Of a stretch of DNA of 64,000 nucleotides, positions 38,922 to 46,443 are shown piece after piece; the stretch's first letter is position 1; each line of letters opens with the position of its first letter. The notes under the pieces are model-generated. The model was not told where the DNA came from, searched no databases, and was given only the letters and a program-made list of their open reading frames with translations. A program made the translations under genes and the position numbers. The DNA comes from Mycolicibacterium baixiangningiae (GTDB lineage: Bacteria; Actinomycetota; Actinomycetes; Mycobacteriales; Mycobacteriaceae). The stretch is from the NCBI RefSeq assembly GCF_016313185.1, contig NZ_CP066218.1, forward strand, positions 682,001 through 746,000, read 5' to 3'.

Positions 38922-39883
38922 GCCGTCAGCCCGTCACTGTGGCGGGGGCGGACGGCCTTGTAATGCAACGCGATGTAGGACCACGACTCGAGGGTGGCGA
39001 CGCCCTCGATGCCGCGGATGTCGTCGTCGAGCACCGACAGCAGGGCCTCCCCGCTGCCGGTCACCACTTCGGCCAGCACATCCCAACGGCCCGACGTCAA
39101 CGCCACATAGGACACCGGCTGCAGCCGGGTCAGCGCCTCGGCGACGTCCTTGGCGCTGCCGCGCCCGTCCACCCGGATGGTCACCCAGCTCGACGAGCGG
39201 TAACCCAGCCGCAGCGGGTTGACGATGCACATCACCCGCACCGCACCGGATTCCACCAGCCGGGCGTAGCGGAACCGGATCGTGGTCTCCGAAACCCCCA
39301 GTGCGGAGGCGAAATCGCGGAACGCGGCGCGGCCGTCGACGGCGAGCCGGGAGATGATGGCGCGGTCGGTCTCGTCGAGGTGACGTGGCCGCACGCCGTC
39401 GCGCCCGCCGCGCACCGCCGAGAACCGGGCCTGCTGATAGTGCAGCCGAAGGTAGGGCAGCAGCTCCACCGAGGCGACGCCGGCGGTGGCTCCGATCTTG
39501 CCGAACGCGACGTCGTGCAGTTCTCGGGCGTCGGTGCAGACCAACTCGACCTGCACGGCGAACGGACCGGTCGTGACCGTCACGTAGTCCGTCTCCGGCA
39601 GGAGCGCCAGCTCGTCGGCCAGTTCGACAGGCGACCGCGAACCGTCGACGTTGACCAGGGCCAGCGCCATCGAACCGAAACCGAGCAGGCTCGGATCGGT
39701 GACGGCCGCGATGGTGATGTAGCCCTCGTCGATCAGCCGCGAAACACGGCGCCGCACAGTCTTTTCCGTCACCTCGACTCGCCGCGCCAACTCCGCGTAC
39801 GGGATGCGGCCGTCAACCTGAAGATGGTCGATCAGCTGCAGGTCCAGAGTGTCGAGATCCCCAGCACCGGGTTCGGACTGCAT
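38894..39883 (-). CDS. Two-module Lrp/AsnC-family regulator
   Basis: A 329-residue regulator, about twice the usual 150-residue Lrp. It holds two HTH_AsnC units (about residues 12-60, IPYAELARRVEVTEKTVRRRV; and about 170-215, AAFRDFASALGVSETTIRFRY), each followed by an RAM/AsnC ligand domain. It is divergent from the luciferase-family stump at 39928, with 44 bases between, and convergent with the aldehyde dehydrogenase stump. It appears intact while its likely targets on both sides are broken. Typical Lrp proteins sense amino acids or small metabolites; its ligand is unknown. Confidence 0.9.
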   Translation of the reverse strand: MQSEPGAGDLDTLDLQLIDHLQVDGRIPYAELARRVEVTEKTVRRRVSRLIDEGYITIAAVTDPSLLGFGSMALALVNVDGSRSPVELADELALLPETDYVTVTTGPFAVQVELVCTDARELHDVAFGKIGATAGVASVELLPYLRLHYQQARFSAVRGGRDGVRPRHLDETDRAIISRLAVDGRAAFRDFASALGVSETTIRFRYARLVESGAVRVMCIVNPLRLGYRSSSWVTIRVDGRGSAKDVAEALTRLQPVSYVALTSGRWDVLAEVVTGSGEALLSVLDDDIRGIEGVATLESWSYIALHYKAVRPRHSDGLTAHDNDIQTV

Positions 39884-39927
39884 GCCCTGAGGCTACCGCC
39901 ACGACCCATGAACAAGGAGTACACACC

Positions 39928-40343
39928 ATGCGGGTAGAACTTCTACAAGAAGGCGACCTGACCGGGACGACCGCCTACGAGCGTTACCACCAGTTGATCG
40001 GTGAGGTCGAACTCGCCGACCGGCTCGGCTTCTCCACTTGGGGCACATCCGAACAGCACTTCAGCCCGCCCAGCTTCTCGATCGCCGCACGCGAGGTGCT
40101 CTACTCGGCGATCGCCATGCGCACCAGCAGGATAACGCTGCGCACCATGGCGTCGGTCATGCTCAGGTGGAACCATCCGATCCTGGTGGTCGAACGGCTC
40201 GCGACCCTCGACATCGTCTCCCACGGACGGGCCGAGGTCTGCACCGCGCGGTCCAACAACCTCACCACGCTCGACGCCTTCGGCGTCGACCCGGCCGAAA
40301 CCCGCGACCAGTGGGAGGACGGCATGGACGTCACCGTCCCGCC
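39928..40343 (+). pseudogene. Luciferase-family (LLM) flavin monooxygenase remnant, N-terminal third
   Basis: From an ATG with an AAGGAG site (39912-39917), the frame gives about 135 residues of an LLM oxidoreductase: ELADRLGFSTWGTSEQHFSP, then ITLRTMASVMLRWNHP and LDIVSHGRAEVCTARSNN. Homologues run to 330-400 residues; here the match stops near Asp-Gly-Met (about base 40328), and the frame runs straight into the leader of the next small gene. An in-frame deletion of roughly 600 bases is inferred. Without the rest of the TIM barrel it should not bind FMN productively. Confidence 0.8.
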
Positions 40344-40359
40344 GAGAAGGAGCGAACGC

Positions 40360-40518
40360 GTGTCAGAAGAAATACCGGCCGAACTGCGGAATCGCTGTGC
40401 CGCCGTGCAGGACTGCGATGCACAGGGCATACCGCTGACGGCATCGGACTACGTCTGGCTCGCCGTGGCCACCGTCGTCGTACCGGTCCTGCTGGTGATC
40501 ATCGGGTTGATGCTGTGA
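40360..40518 (+). CDS. 52-residue single-TM peptide beside NCS1 permease
   Basis: Short protein MSEEIPAELRNRCAAVQDCD..., with two cysteines in a soluble head and one C-terminal TM segment (VWLAVATVVVPVLLVIIGLML, residues about 32-52). The GTG at 40360 has a strong GAGAAGGAG site 6 bases upstream, and the next permease starts inside its stop (GTGA), which supports a real gene, not the tail of the LLM stump with which it is now in frame. It may be an accessory subunit of the permease; no family name is known to me. Confidence 0.65.
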   Translation: MSEEIPAELRNRCAAVQDCDAQGIPLTASDYVWLAVATVVVPVLLVIIGLML

Positions 40519-41084
40519 ACGCCCCGGTGACGCTCGGCGATTGGAAGATCGCCGAGGAGAACGGCTGGCCGCTGCTGCGCGGTGAACGCGGCTTCGGCAA
40601 GCTGGCGATCTTCCTCGCCGCGTTCTCCGCGACGATGGCGACCTGGTGCTTCTCCATCGGCGGTTTCGTGTCGTACTACCTCGGCGCCACCCCCGGGGAC
40701 GTTCGCGGTGCTCGCCGGATCGCTCATCGGCATCCTGATGGTGACGCTGCCGATGTGCGCGAAGTACGGCATCGACTCGGTGTGGCCAGCCGCCTCTACC
40801 TGCCCGACCGGTCGTCGAAGTACTACTACCTGGCCGGTTTCAATCCCGTCGGATTCGTCGCCTTCGCGGCGGGCATCGCCGTCTACATCTACCTGCTCGA
40901 CCCGATCTCGTATGTGCACCGGGCCCCGTTCCAGTACCTGTCGGCATCGTTCCCGTCGGCGATTATCGCCGGGGCGGTCTACATCGTCGGCACGCTGCTG
41001 TTCCTGCGGCCGAGAGGAATCGGCGGATACGGGGCGTCTGCACCGGCCGAGCGCGTCCGGTCAGACACCACCCCCGTGGCCTGA
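40515..41084 (+). pseudogene. NCS1-family (hydantoin/nucleobase-type) permease, frameshifted and internally deleted
   Basis: From the GTG at 40515 the frame reads a normal NCS1 start (WPLLRGERGFGKLAIFLAAF, FSIGGFVSYYLGATPG). At the C5G4 run at about 40689-40698 the reading continues one frame on, as TFAVLAGSLIGILMVTLP and MCAKYGIDSVW, showing a +1 insertion. Near 40790 sequence jumps back to the first frame with a C-terminal piece, LYLPDRSSKYYYLAGFNP and FVAFAAGIAVYIYLLDPISY. NCS1 proteins have about 450-500 residues and 12 TM segments; fewer than half remain, so an internal deletion of about 250-300 codons is inferred. Not functional. Confidence 0.8.
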
Positions 41085-41122
41085 CCCCTATCAATCTGAT
41101 CTGACACACCGAAAGGCTCGAC

Positions 41123-41425
41123 ATGCACGACGTATTCGTGATGTACAACCACCCCGCCGACACCGACGCGTTCGACGCGCACTACCGCGGCACCCACGTC
41201 CCACTGGTCGAGCAGATGCCGTTGCTCGAGGAGTTCACGTGGGGGCACGTGCACCGCGACGAGCACGACTCCGGTTACTACCTGGTGGCCCGGTTGACTT
41301 TCGAAAGTGCCGAGGCCGCAGCCGAATCGATGGCGTCGGCGCCGGGAAAGAAGTCGGTGGAGGACCTGGCGAACTTCGCATCGCGCGGCGTCACCGTCCT
41401 CAACGTCACGCGTCTCAATGCCTGA
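41123..41425 (+). CDS. EthD-domain protein
   Basis: A 100-residue dimeric alpha-beta barrel (EthD) protein: MYNHPADTDAFDAHYRGTHV and PLVEQMPLLEEF match the domain start, followed by FTWGHVHRDEHDSGYYLVA and FESAEAAAESMAS. EthD proteins are small partners of degradation pathways, often with an unclear catalytic role. A GAAAGG site is 8 bases upstream of the ATG. It is the only undamaged enzyme-sized gene in this eroded cluster, and its stop overlaps the amidohydrolase start by 8 bases. Confidence 0.85.
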   Translation: MHDVFVMYNHPADTDAFDAHYRGTHVPLVEQMPLLEEFTWGHVHRDEHDSGYYLVARLTFESAEAAAESMASAPGKKSVEDLANFASRGVTVLNVTRLNA

Positions 41426-41982
41426 CGCTGATGTGACGTTCTACCGCGCCGACACCGTACTCACGCTGACCGGCAACGAGTTCGACGGTCCGGGTGGCGT
41501 GGTGGTGCAGGACGGAATCATCCGTGCGGTGTTCGTCGACCCGCACGCCCACGCCGAATTGGCTGCCAAGGCCACCTTCGGCATGGCCGACGTACGGGCT
41601 CCGGGCTGTCGGAGCGTCGTGGACGTGCTGGACACCCTGCGCGCCATCCTCGGCCGCGCCAAGGACGGCTGGGTGGTGGCCCAGGCCAACCTGTTCTTCG
41701 ACCAGAAGCTGGCCGATCGCGAGTGTGGTGGCGCGACGGACGTTCCACGGTCACGAGCTGGATCCGGGCCAGTGGGTGAGCGTGTACGACGCGCTGCGGA
41801 TGCACACCGTCGGCGGCGCGTATGCGCTCGGCGAGGGAGACCAGCCGCGGCACGCTGTTGGCCGGCAAGCTCGCTGATCTGATCGTCCTGGACCGAAACC
41901 CGCTGACCATCGATATCGACGCGCTGACCGAGATCGCCGTCGACGAGGTGGTGCTGGGCGGCGAGCAGGTGCGGATTGACCA
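41418..41982 (+). pseudogene. Amidohydrolase (YtcJ-like) remnant in three frames
   Basis: Three fragments of one amidohydrolase lie in three successive frames. Fragment 1 (41418 to about 41735): ADTVLTLTGNEFDGPGGVVV with the N-terminal beta domain, then GRAKDGWVVAQANLFFDQKLAD. Fragment 2 (about 41735-41842, next frame): FHGHELDPGQWVSVYDALRMH and GGAYALGEGD. Fragment 3 (about 41840-41982, third frame): GTLLAGKLADLIVLDRNPL and IDALTEIAVDEVVLGGEQV. The metal-binding HxH region and most of the barrel are missing, against about 550 residues in YtcJ-type enzymes. Two frameshifts and at least two deletions are needed to explain it. Confidence 0.8.
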
Positions 41983-42011
41983 TCCCTCGGGAGCAGGTCC
42001 ATATTGGGGGT

Positions 42012-42641
42012 GTGACTGTGACGCCGATGTTCCCGCTCGAGGTGGCGATGCTGCCCGGTGAGGAGCTACCGCTGCGCATCTTCGAGCCGCGCTACGTCGC
42101 GCTGGTGCAGGACTGCCTTGCGATGACGGATCCGGCGTTCGGCGTGGTGCTGATCGAGGCGGGGCGCGAGGTCGGCGGTGGTGACCGGCGCAACAGCGTG
42201 GGCGCGCTGGCGCGCATCGTCGATTACGCGGATCTGGGTGTCGACCGCTTCCGGCTCAGATGTGTGATGGGCGAACGGATCCGGGTGATCGAGTGGCTCG
42301 ACGACGCACCGTACCCCCGCGCGGACATCGAGGTGTGGGAGGACGAAGCAGGCGGCCCGATCGAGTCGGCGGCCGTCTTCGACGTCGAGGACCGCATCGT
42401 CGCGCTGTACGAACGGATCGCCGCCGCGCGCGGTGCGGAGTTCGCCGGCCGCTCGGCGGTACTCGGGCCGGAGGAATCCGACGTCGTGAAGCGGTTGTAC
42501 GGCTTGGCTTCCCGCGTGCCGATGGGGCAGGCCGACAAGTACGCCGTGCTGTCGGCGCCCTCGGCGGCGGCGCGGTTGTCCGCGCTGAGTGAGGCCGTCG
42601 ACACCGTCACGGCAATGGTGGAGTTCCAGCTGTCGGAGTGA
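42012..42641 (+). CDS. LON substrate-binding-domain protein (Rv0434-like)
   Basis: A 209-residue protein consisting of the Lon N-terminal (PUA-like) domain without protease or ATPase: MFPLEVAMLPGEELPLRIFEPRY is the hallmark start, then FGVVLIEAGREVGGGD and RFRLRCVMGERIRV. Stand-alone LON-domain proteins are conserved in actinobacteria; their job is not established. I choose the GTG at 42012, since a CATATT box 6 bases upstream would make a leaderless message and the residues before it come from the amidohydrolase remnant; a TTG at 41976 is the longer option. It converges on the HNH gene with 10 bases between stops. Confidence 0.85.
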   Translation: MTVTPMFPLEVAMLPGEELPLRIFEPRYVALVQDCLAMTDPAFGVVLIEAGREVGGGDRRNSVGALARIVDYADLGVDRFRLRCVMGERIRVIEWLDDAPYPRADIEVWEDEAGGPIESAAVFDVEDRIVALYERIAAARGAEFAGRSAVLGPEESDVVKRLYGLASRVPMGQADKYAVLSAPSAAARLSALSEAVDTVTAMVEFQLSE

Positions 42642-42651
42642 CCGCCGCGCA

Positions 42652-44406
42652 TCAGAACGGTGGGGGTTTGGTGCGTTCGGCGACGAAGGCGTCGTTGAGG
42701 CGGCGTTCGAGTTCGATGCGGTAGGCGCGGTCTTTGGCGCGGGTGCGGCGGCGTTTGGGCATCTTGAGGCCGCTGTTCGGGGTGTGCACTTTCGCGCTGG
42801 TGATTGTGGGGATTGGCGCGGTGGGTGTGCACAGGGTGGGGAAGAGCAGTGCGCTGCCGGGTTGGGTGATGTGGGTCTGGCCGCTCGGTGCGGTCCAGAT
42901 GACGGTGCCGTCGGGGAGTTGTTCATCGCGCCAACCGGTTTTGCCGGTCCAGAAAGTCTTCAGTAAGTGGTGTTTTCGGCATAAACATTTGAGGTTCGAC
43001 GCGCATGTCGGGCCGGCGGGATAGGGCACGGTGTGGTCGATGTCGGTGAGGTAGGCGGGTTTGTCGCAGCCGGGGAAGCGGCAGGTCAGATCGCGGCAGC
43101 GCACGAAGTCTTGGAGCGCTGTGGAGGGTACGTGGCGGGGTTCGGGGGGAGCGTCGCCGGGATGGGTGAGTTGGCGGATCTTAGCGCGGTCGAGGAAGGC
43201 GGGCAGGATCACCGGGCTCAGTACACCGCCGCCGATGACGAACGCCAGTGCGGGAGTGGGCGACGGCGTTGGTGTGGGCGCAGGCTCGAGGTCGACCGGC
43301 CTGCACTCGGCCGAGAAGTCCTGTTGCGGCGCAGCGTCGGACTCCTCGGGATCGGGCCCGGCGTCGGCCGGCTCATCTTCGCGCGCAGCGTTATCCGGCT
43401 CGGAGGCTGCCGGCTTGCACTCAGCCGAGAAGTCTTGTTGCGGCCCGGCGTCGACCGGTTCATCTTCGCGCACAGCGCTATCCGGCTCGACAGGTGCGGG
43501 TTCTGTCTCCGTGCCGCCCGACCCGGCGGCGGGCTGGTCGCCAATGTCTTCTTGTGCAGTGCTGTGGTGCTTGGCGGCGGCGAGGGCTTCTTCGGTGGTG
43601 ATGAGGTGGATGACGACGGTGGGGGCGGGGCGGTCGGGGGTGGTGGCGGGGCAGTCGGGGTTGTCGCATTCACACCGCAGCGGCTGTCCGGTGGACAGGG
43701 CGGCGAAGGCGTCGTTGCGGCGTTCTTTGAGGGTGCGGGGGTCATCGGGGCATACGGTGCGGGCCAGGTCTTCGACGTGTTGTTCAAGGGCGACACCGTC
43801 GGGGCTGTACATGCGGGCGTAGACGGTCATCATCCCGGCGGCATCGGTGATGGTGCCGAATTGCAGGTCGCGGGTGTGGGTGGCGGGTTCGCGGCGGCGC
43901 AGGGCGGCGGGGTCGTGGATTTCGACCAGGGCGTCGATGGCTTCTTCGGTCTTGGCCTGGGATTTGGGTCCCCAGCAGAGGACTTGCTCGGCCAGGGCGG
44001 CGTCCACGGCGGCCATGGCGTCGGGGTTGGTGATCAGGTAGGTGCGGTAGACGATGGCGCGGATCAACAGGTCGCTGATCAGGCCGGCTTCAAAGAGTGC
44101 GGCGACTTTGGGGAATCGGTTGGCGAGCAGGACTCCGCGTTGGGTTTGGGTTGAGGCGAGTCGGTCGGTGATGTGGTGGGCGGCGGCCAGTTCACTCAAG
44201 ACGGAGGTTTCGGGGTCGATGAACCAGTCTTCGCGGTCGGCGGCGTCGTCGATGCCGGTGCGGCGGCGGAACACTTCGGCCATCGCGGCGAGCTTGCGGG
44301 CGGCGGCGGCGGATTCGACGCGTCCCCACCCGGCAGAGGCGGCGACGATTTCCGCGTCACTCAACGCGGAGAAGGCCCCGATCTCGGGTAACGAACCATC
44401 GAACAT
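42652..44406 (-). CDS. DUF222/HNH endonuclease family protein (13E12-type) with internal repeats
   Basis: A 584-residue member of the abundant mycobacterial 13E12/DUF222-HNH family. The DUF222 helical domain covers about residues 10-285, and the C-terminal HNH core reads DHTVPYPAGPTCASNLKCLCRKHHLLKTF with flanking zinc cysteines (CRFPGCDKP). Between them is a 120-residue acidic linker with duplicated units (QQDFSAECKP/QQDFSAECRP; AVREDEPVDAGP/AAREDEPADAGP). Family members are thought to be mobile or repetitive nucleases, but no terminal repeats are visible here. The ATG at 44406 (MFDGSLPE) is chosen; upstream codons would enter the methyltransferase gene. Its role is unknown. Confidence 0.88.
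   Translation of the reverse strand: MFDGSLPEIGAFSALSDAEIVAASAGWGRVESAAAARKLAAMAEVFRRRTGIDDAADREDWFIDPETSVLSELAAAHHITDRLASTQTQRGVLLANRFPKVAALFEAGLISDLLIRAIVYRTYLITNPDAMAAVDAALAEQVLCWGPKSQAKTEEAIDALVEIHDPAALRRREPATHTRDLQFGTITDAAGMMTVYARMYSPDGVALEQHVEDLARTVCPDDPRTLKERRNDAFAALSTGQPLRCECDNPDCPATTPDRPAPTVVIHLITTEEALAAAKHHSTAQEDIGDQPAAGSGGTETEPAPVEPDSAVREDEPVDAGPQQDFSAECKPAASEPDNAAREDEPADAGPDPEESDAAPQQDFSAECRPVDLEPAPTPTPSPTPALAFVIGGGVLSPVILPAFLDRAKIRQLTHPGDAPPEPRHVPSTALQDFVRCRDLTCRFPGCDKPAYLTDIDHTVPYPAGPTCASNLKCLCRKHHLLKTFWTGKTGWRDEQLPDGTVIWTAPSGQTHITQPGSALLFPTLCTPTAPIPTITSAKVHTPNSGLKMPKRRRTRAKDRAYRIELERRLNDAFVAERTKPPPF
43301..43492. repeat. Imperfect tandem repeat in the HNH-gene linker
   Basis: Two copies of a coding unit: the TGCACTC(G/A)GCCGAGAAGTC block recurs at 43302 and 43416 (114 bases, 38 codons), and the CTCATCTTCGCGC-type block recurs at about 43374 and 43461 (87 bases). 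One copy has a 27-base insertion. Both spacings keep frame, so the protein linker is lengthened without disruption. Confidence 0.75.
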
Positions 44407-44494
44407 ACTGGCGATTCTAGCGACGGGGTCTGACACGCCTCGAAGCGAAAACTCAGAGCCTGTGGACGAATTCGCCGCTGGGGAGAATCGAGCC

Positions 44495-45244
44495 TCAGCG
44501 GAGCCGTTTGGCGTCGACGAATACGGTGTCGGTGCCCGTATCCACCACACCGTGATCGCCGCACCGCCCGTAGCGAGTCATCAGCTCCTGCGCGCTGAGC
44601 GTGGTGACCTGCCAGCCCTGCGCCGTCAGCCAGTCGGCCACTCCCGTACCGACTGCTTCGACTGCCAGCCGGCTTCCCGGCGTACTCAGCTCGTGGATCC
44701 GGTTGAACAGCAGGTGCGGGCCGTCCGCGATGTAGGGAAGCAACCCCTCCACGGCCCAGGCGGTCGGCTCGGTGACGTCGAATCCTGCGTCCCGCAACAC
44801 TTCCGGCCAATCATCGATCAGATTCGCAGGCACCGGCACATAGCGGGACACCGACGGGCTGTCACCGTGCTCGCGCAATGCGTCGTTCTTGAAATCCAGC
44901 ACTCCGGGGTGGTCGATCTCGAAGACGGTGGTGCCGCGGACCCAGGGCAGCCGCCATGCCCGCGCATCGAGTCCGGCGGCGACGATCACCATCTGCTCGA
45001 TCCCGTGTGCGCCTGCGGCGATGAAGAATTCGTCGAACCACTTGGTGCGCGACGACGCGTAGTTGGCGATGCCGTCGATCCGCTCAAGCGACTCGTCCGT
45101 GGGGAGCTGGCAGCCCCGGCTCCGCGCGGCGTCGATGAACACCTGCGCGTAAGGATCGTTGAACAAGGGACATTCGGTGTGCGACTCCTTCTGCCTTGCC
45201 AGCGCGACGGTCAGCGCGCTCACGAGGGCATCAGGGGTTGTCAT
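44495..45244 (-). CDS. SAM-dependent methyltransferase, TIGR00027 family
   Basis: A 249-residue class I methyltransferase of the large mycobacterial TIGR00027 (LCM-like) group. Markers are ASSRTKWFDEFF before the SAM motif, VIVAAGLDARAWRLPW as motif I, VFEIDHPGVLDFK, and WAVEGLLPYIADG after it. Somewhat shorter than the usual 290-310 residues, mainly at the N-terminus. ATG at 45244 lies 14 bases inside the end of mnhG, so it is probably transcribed as the last gene of the Mrp operon. Substrate unknown. Confidence 0.9.
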   Translation of the reverse strand: MTTPDALVSALTVALARQKESHTECPLFNDPYAQVFIDAARSRGCQLPTDESLERIDGIANYASSRTKWFDEFFIAAGAHGIEQMVIVAAGLDARAWRLPWVRGTTVFEIDHPGVLDFKNDALREHGDSPSVSRYVPVPANLIDDWPEVLRDAGFDVTEPTAWAVEGLLPYIADGPHLLFNRIHELSTPGSRLAVEAVGTGVADWLTAQGWQVTTLSAQELMTRYGRCGDHGVVDTGTDTVFVDAKRLR

Positions 45245-45593
45245 TGCCGCGGTGTTCCCTTTCCGCGGTCATCTCAAGCATCTCGTCCCTGGTCAGCAGG
45301 TCGTCACGGATGTTCTGCTCGCGGTAGGCGAGTTGGCCCACGCGATTGGCGATCACCGGCGCGGTGATGACGGTGAAGAGTCCGGCAAGGATGAGCATGC
45401 CGACGTCGACGTTGCCCCGCAGACGGATCGCCGCGCCGGCGAGCACCAGCAGCAGACCGAGCACCTGCGGCTTGGTCGCGGCGTGCATCCGCGACAGGGT
45501 GTCCGGGAACCGGACGACACCGATCGCAGCGGTCAGCGCCAGCGTCGACCCACCCAGCACCAGGACGCTGGCAACGATGTCGAATGCGCTCAC
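45231..45593 (-). CDS. mnhG: Mrp Na+/H+ antiporter subunit G
   Basis: Small subunit of the multi-protein Mrp antiporter, 120 residues, three TM segments (about 7-28, 38-58, 62-84), followed by a charged tail. VVRFPDTLSRMHAATKPQVLG is the MnhG/PhaG signature. GTG at 45593 overlaps the mnhF stop by 4 bases (GTGA). Its own stop lies inside the start of the methyltransferase gene. The MrpG sequence is needed for complex assembly in other bacteria. Confidence 0.93.
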   Translation of the reverse strand: MSAFDIVASVLVLGGSTLALTAAIGVVRFPDTLSRMHAATKPQVLGLLLVLAGAAIRLRGNVDVGMLILAGLFTVITAPVIANRVGQLAYREQNIRDDLLTRDEMLEMTAEREHRGNDNP

Positions 45594-45877
45594 AGGAGCC
45601 TCCGCGAACCGCGCGGCTTGCGGACGTCGGGGACGCGGAAGCGTGCCACGCTCACCGAGCCCACGAAACTGATCAGGGCCAGTGCGGTCAGGCTGTAGGT
45701 CACCGTGGTGTCGAGGCTGAACGCCGCCCAGGTGCCGATCGCACACATGGTGACGGCGACCAGGGTGTCCAGCGCGACGAGGCGGTCGAGCGTGCTCGGG
45801 CCGGCCAGTAGGCGGAACATGGTCGCGGCCGCGGCGCCAGTGAGCATCACTCCCGCGGTGATCCAGACCCAATTCAT
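45590..45877 (-). CDS. mnhF: Mrp Na+/H+ antiporter subunit F
   Basis: A 95-residue subunit with three TM segments; RLLAGPSTLDRLVALDTL is the MnhF/PhaF signature after TM1, containing the conserved Asp. ATG at 45877 overlaps the mnhE stop (ATGA), and its stop overlaps mnhG. Membrane partner in the Mrp complex, which exchanges cytoplasmic Na+ for external H+. Confidence 0.93.
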   Translation of the reverse strand: MNWVWITAGVMLTGAAAATMFRLLAGPSTLDRLVALDTLVAVTMCAIGTWAAFSLDTTVTYSLTALALISFVGSVSVARFRVPDVRKPRGSRRLL

Positions 45878-46443
45878 GACGGATCCGCCTCCTTGTCCGT
45901 CGATGGTCGCCAGTCGGCCTCCCGCTCGAACGCCGCGATCAACAATCGTTCGAACTGCCCGACCTGGCGGTAGAAGCGGCTCAAGGCGCGGTCGGAGCCC
46001 ACGTCGATGACGTGGACGTAGACCATGCGCCTGGTCTGATCGATCTCGAGCACGATGGTGCCGGGCGTCAGGTTCATGATGTTCACCGCGAGGGCGAGCA
46101 CCAGGTCCGATTTGACCGCGAAGTGAGCCCGCAGCACCGCTGTCAACGGTGGCGGCCCCGGTTTGATCGCCAGCCACGCCACCTGCACCGAGGACGCCAG
46201 CAGGTAGTACGCCACGGTGGCGATCAGGCGTACCAGTGACAACAGGTGCACGCGGCCTTCCACGGGCACCGGCGGCAGTGGCAGGAGCAGCGTGATGAGC
46301 AGCGCGACGGCCAGCCCGCTGACGATGTTGGCCGCAGAAAGCGTGCCCCACAACAGGATCCACACCAGGGTCAGCCAGCACAGTGTCCACGCGCGCAACG
46401 CCAGCCGCCGTGGGGACCACGTCATCCCGTCGAGAACCTTCAT
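45874..46443 (-). CDS. mnhE: Mrp Na+/H+ antiporter subunit E
   Basis: A 189-residue subunit. Two or three N-terminal TM segments (about 20-60, 68-92) are followed by a soluble domain with the MnhE hallmark NIMNLTPGTIVLEID and VYVHVIDV. ATG at 46443 overlaps the mnhD stop by 4 bases. The C-terminal tail is longer and more charged than in Bacillus MrpE, as in other actinobacteria. Confidence 0.93.
   Translation of the reverse strand: MKVLDGMTWSPRRLALRAWTLCWLTLVWILLWGTLSAANIVSGLAVALLITLLLPLPPVPVEGRVHLLSLVRLIATVAYYLLASSVQVAWLAIKPGPPPLTAVLRAHFAVKSDLVLALAVNIMNLTPGTIVLEIDQTRRMVYVHVIDVGSDRALSRFYRQVGQFERLLIAAFEREADWRPSTDKEADPS

Noticed and set aside
38478..41990. Prophage or transposon-mediated scrambling of the decayed cluster
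   Set aside because: No transposase, integrase, terminal repeats or att-like duplication seen; simple deletions and frameshifts suffice.
43301..43492. CRISPR-like or mobile repeat in the HNH gene
   Set aside because: Only two imperfect copies, in frame within one coding region; no spacer structure or terminal repeats.
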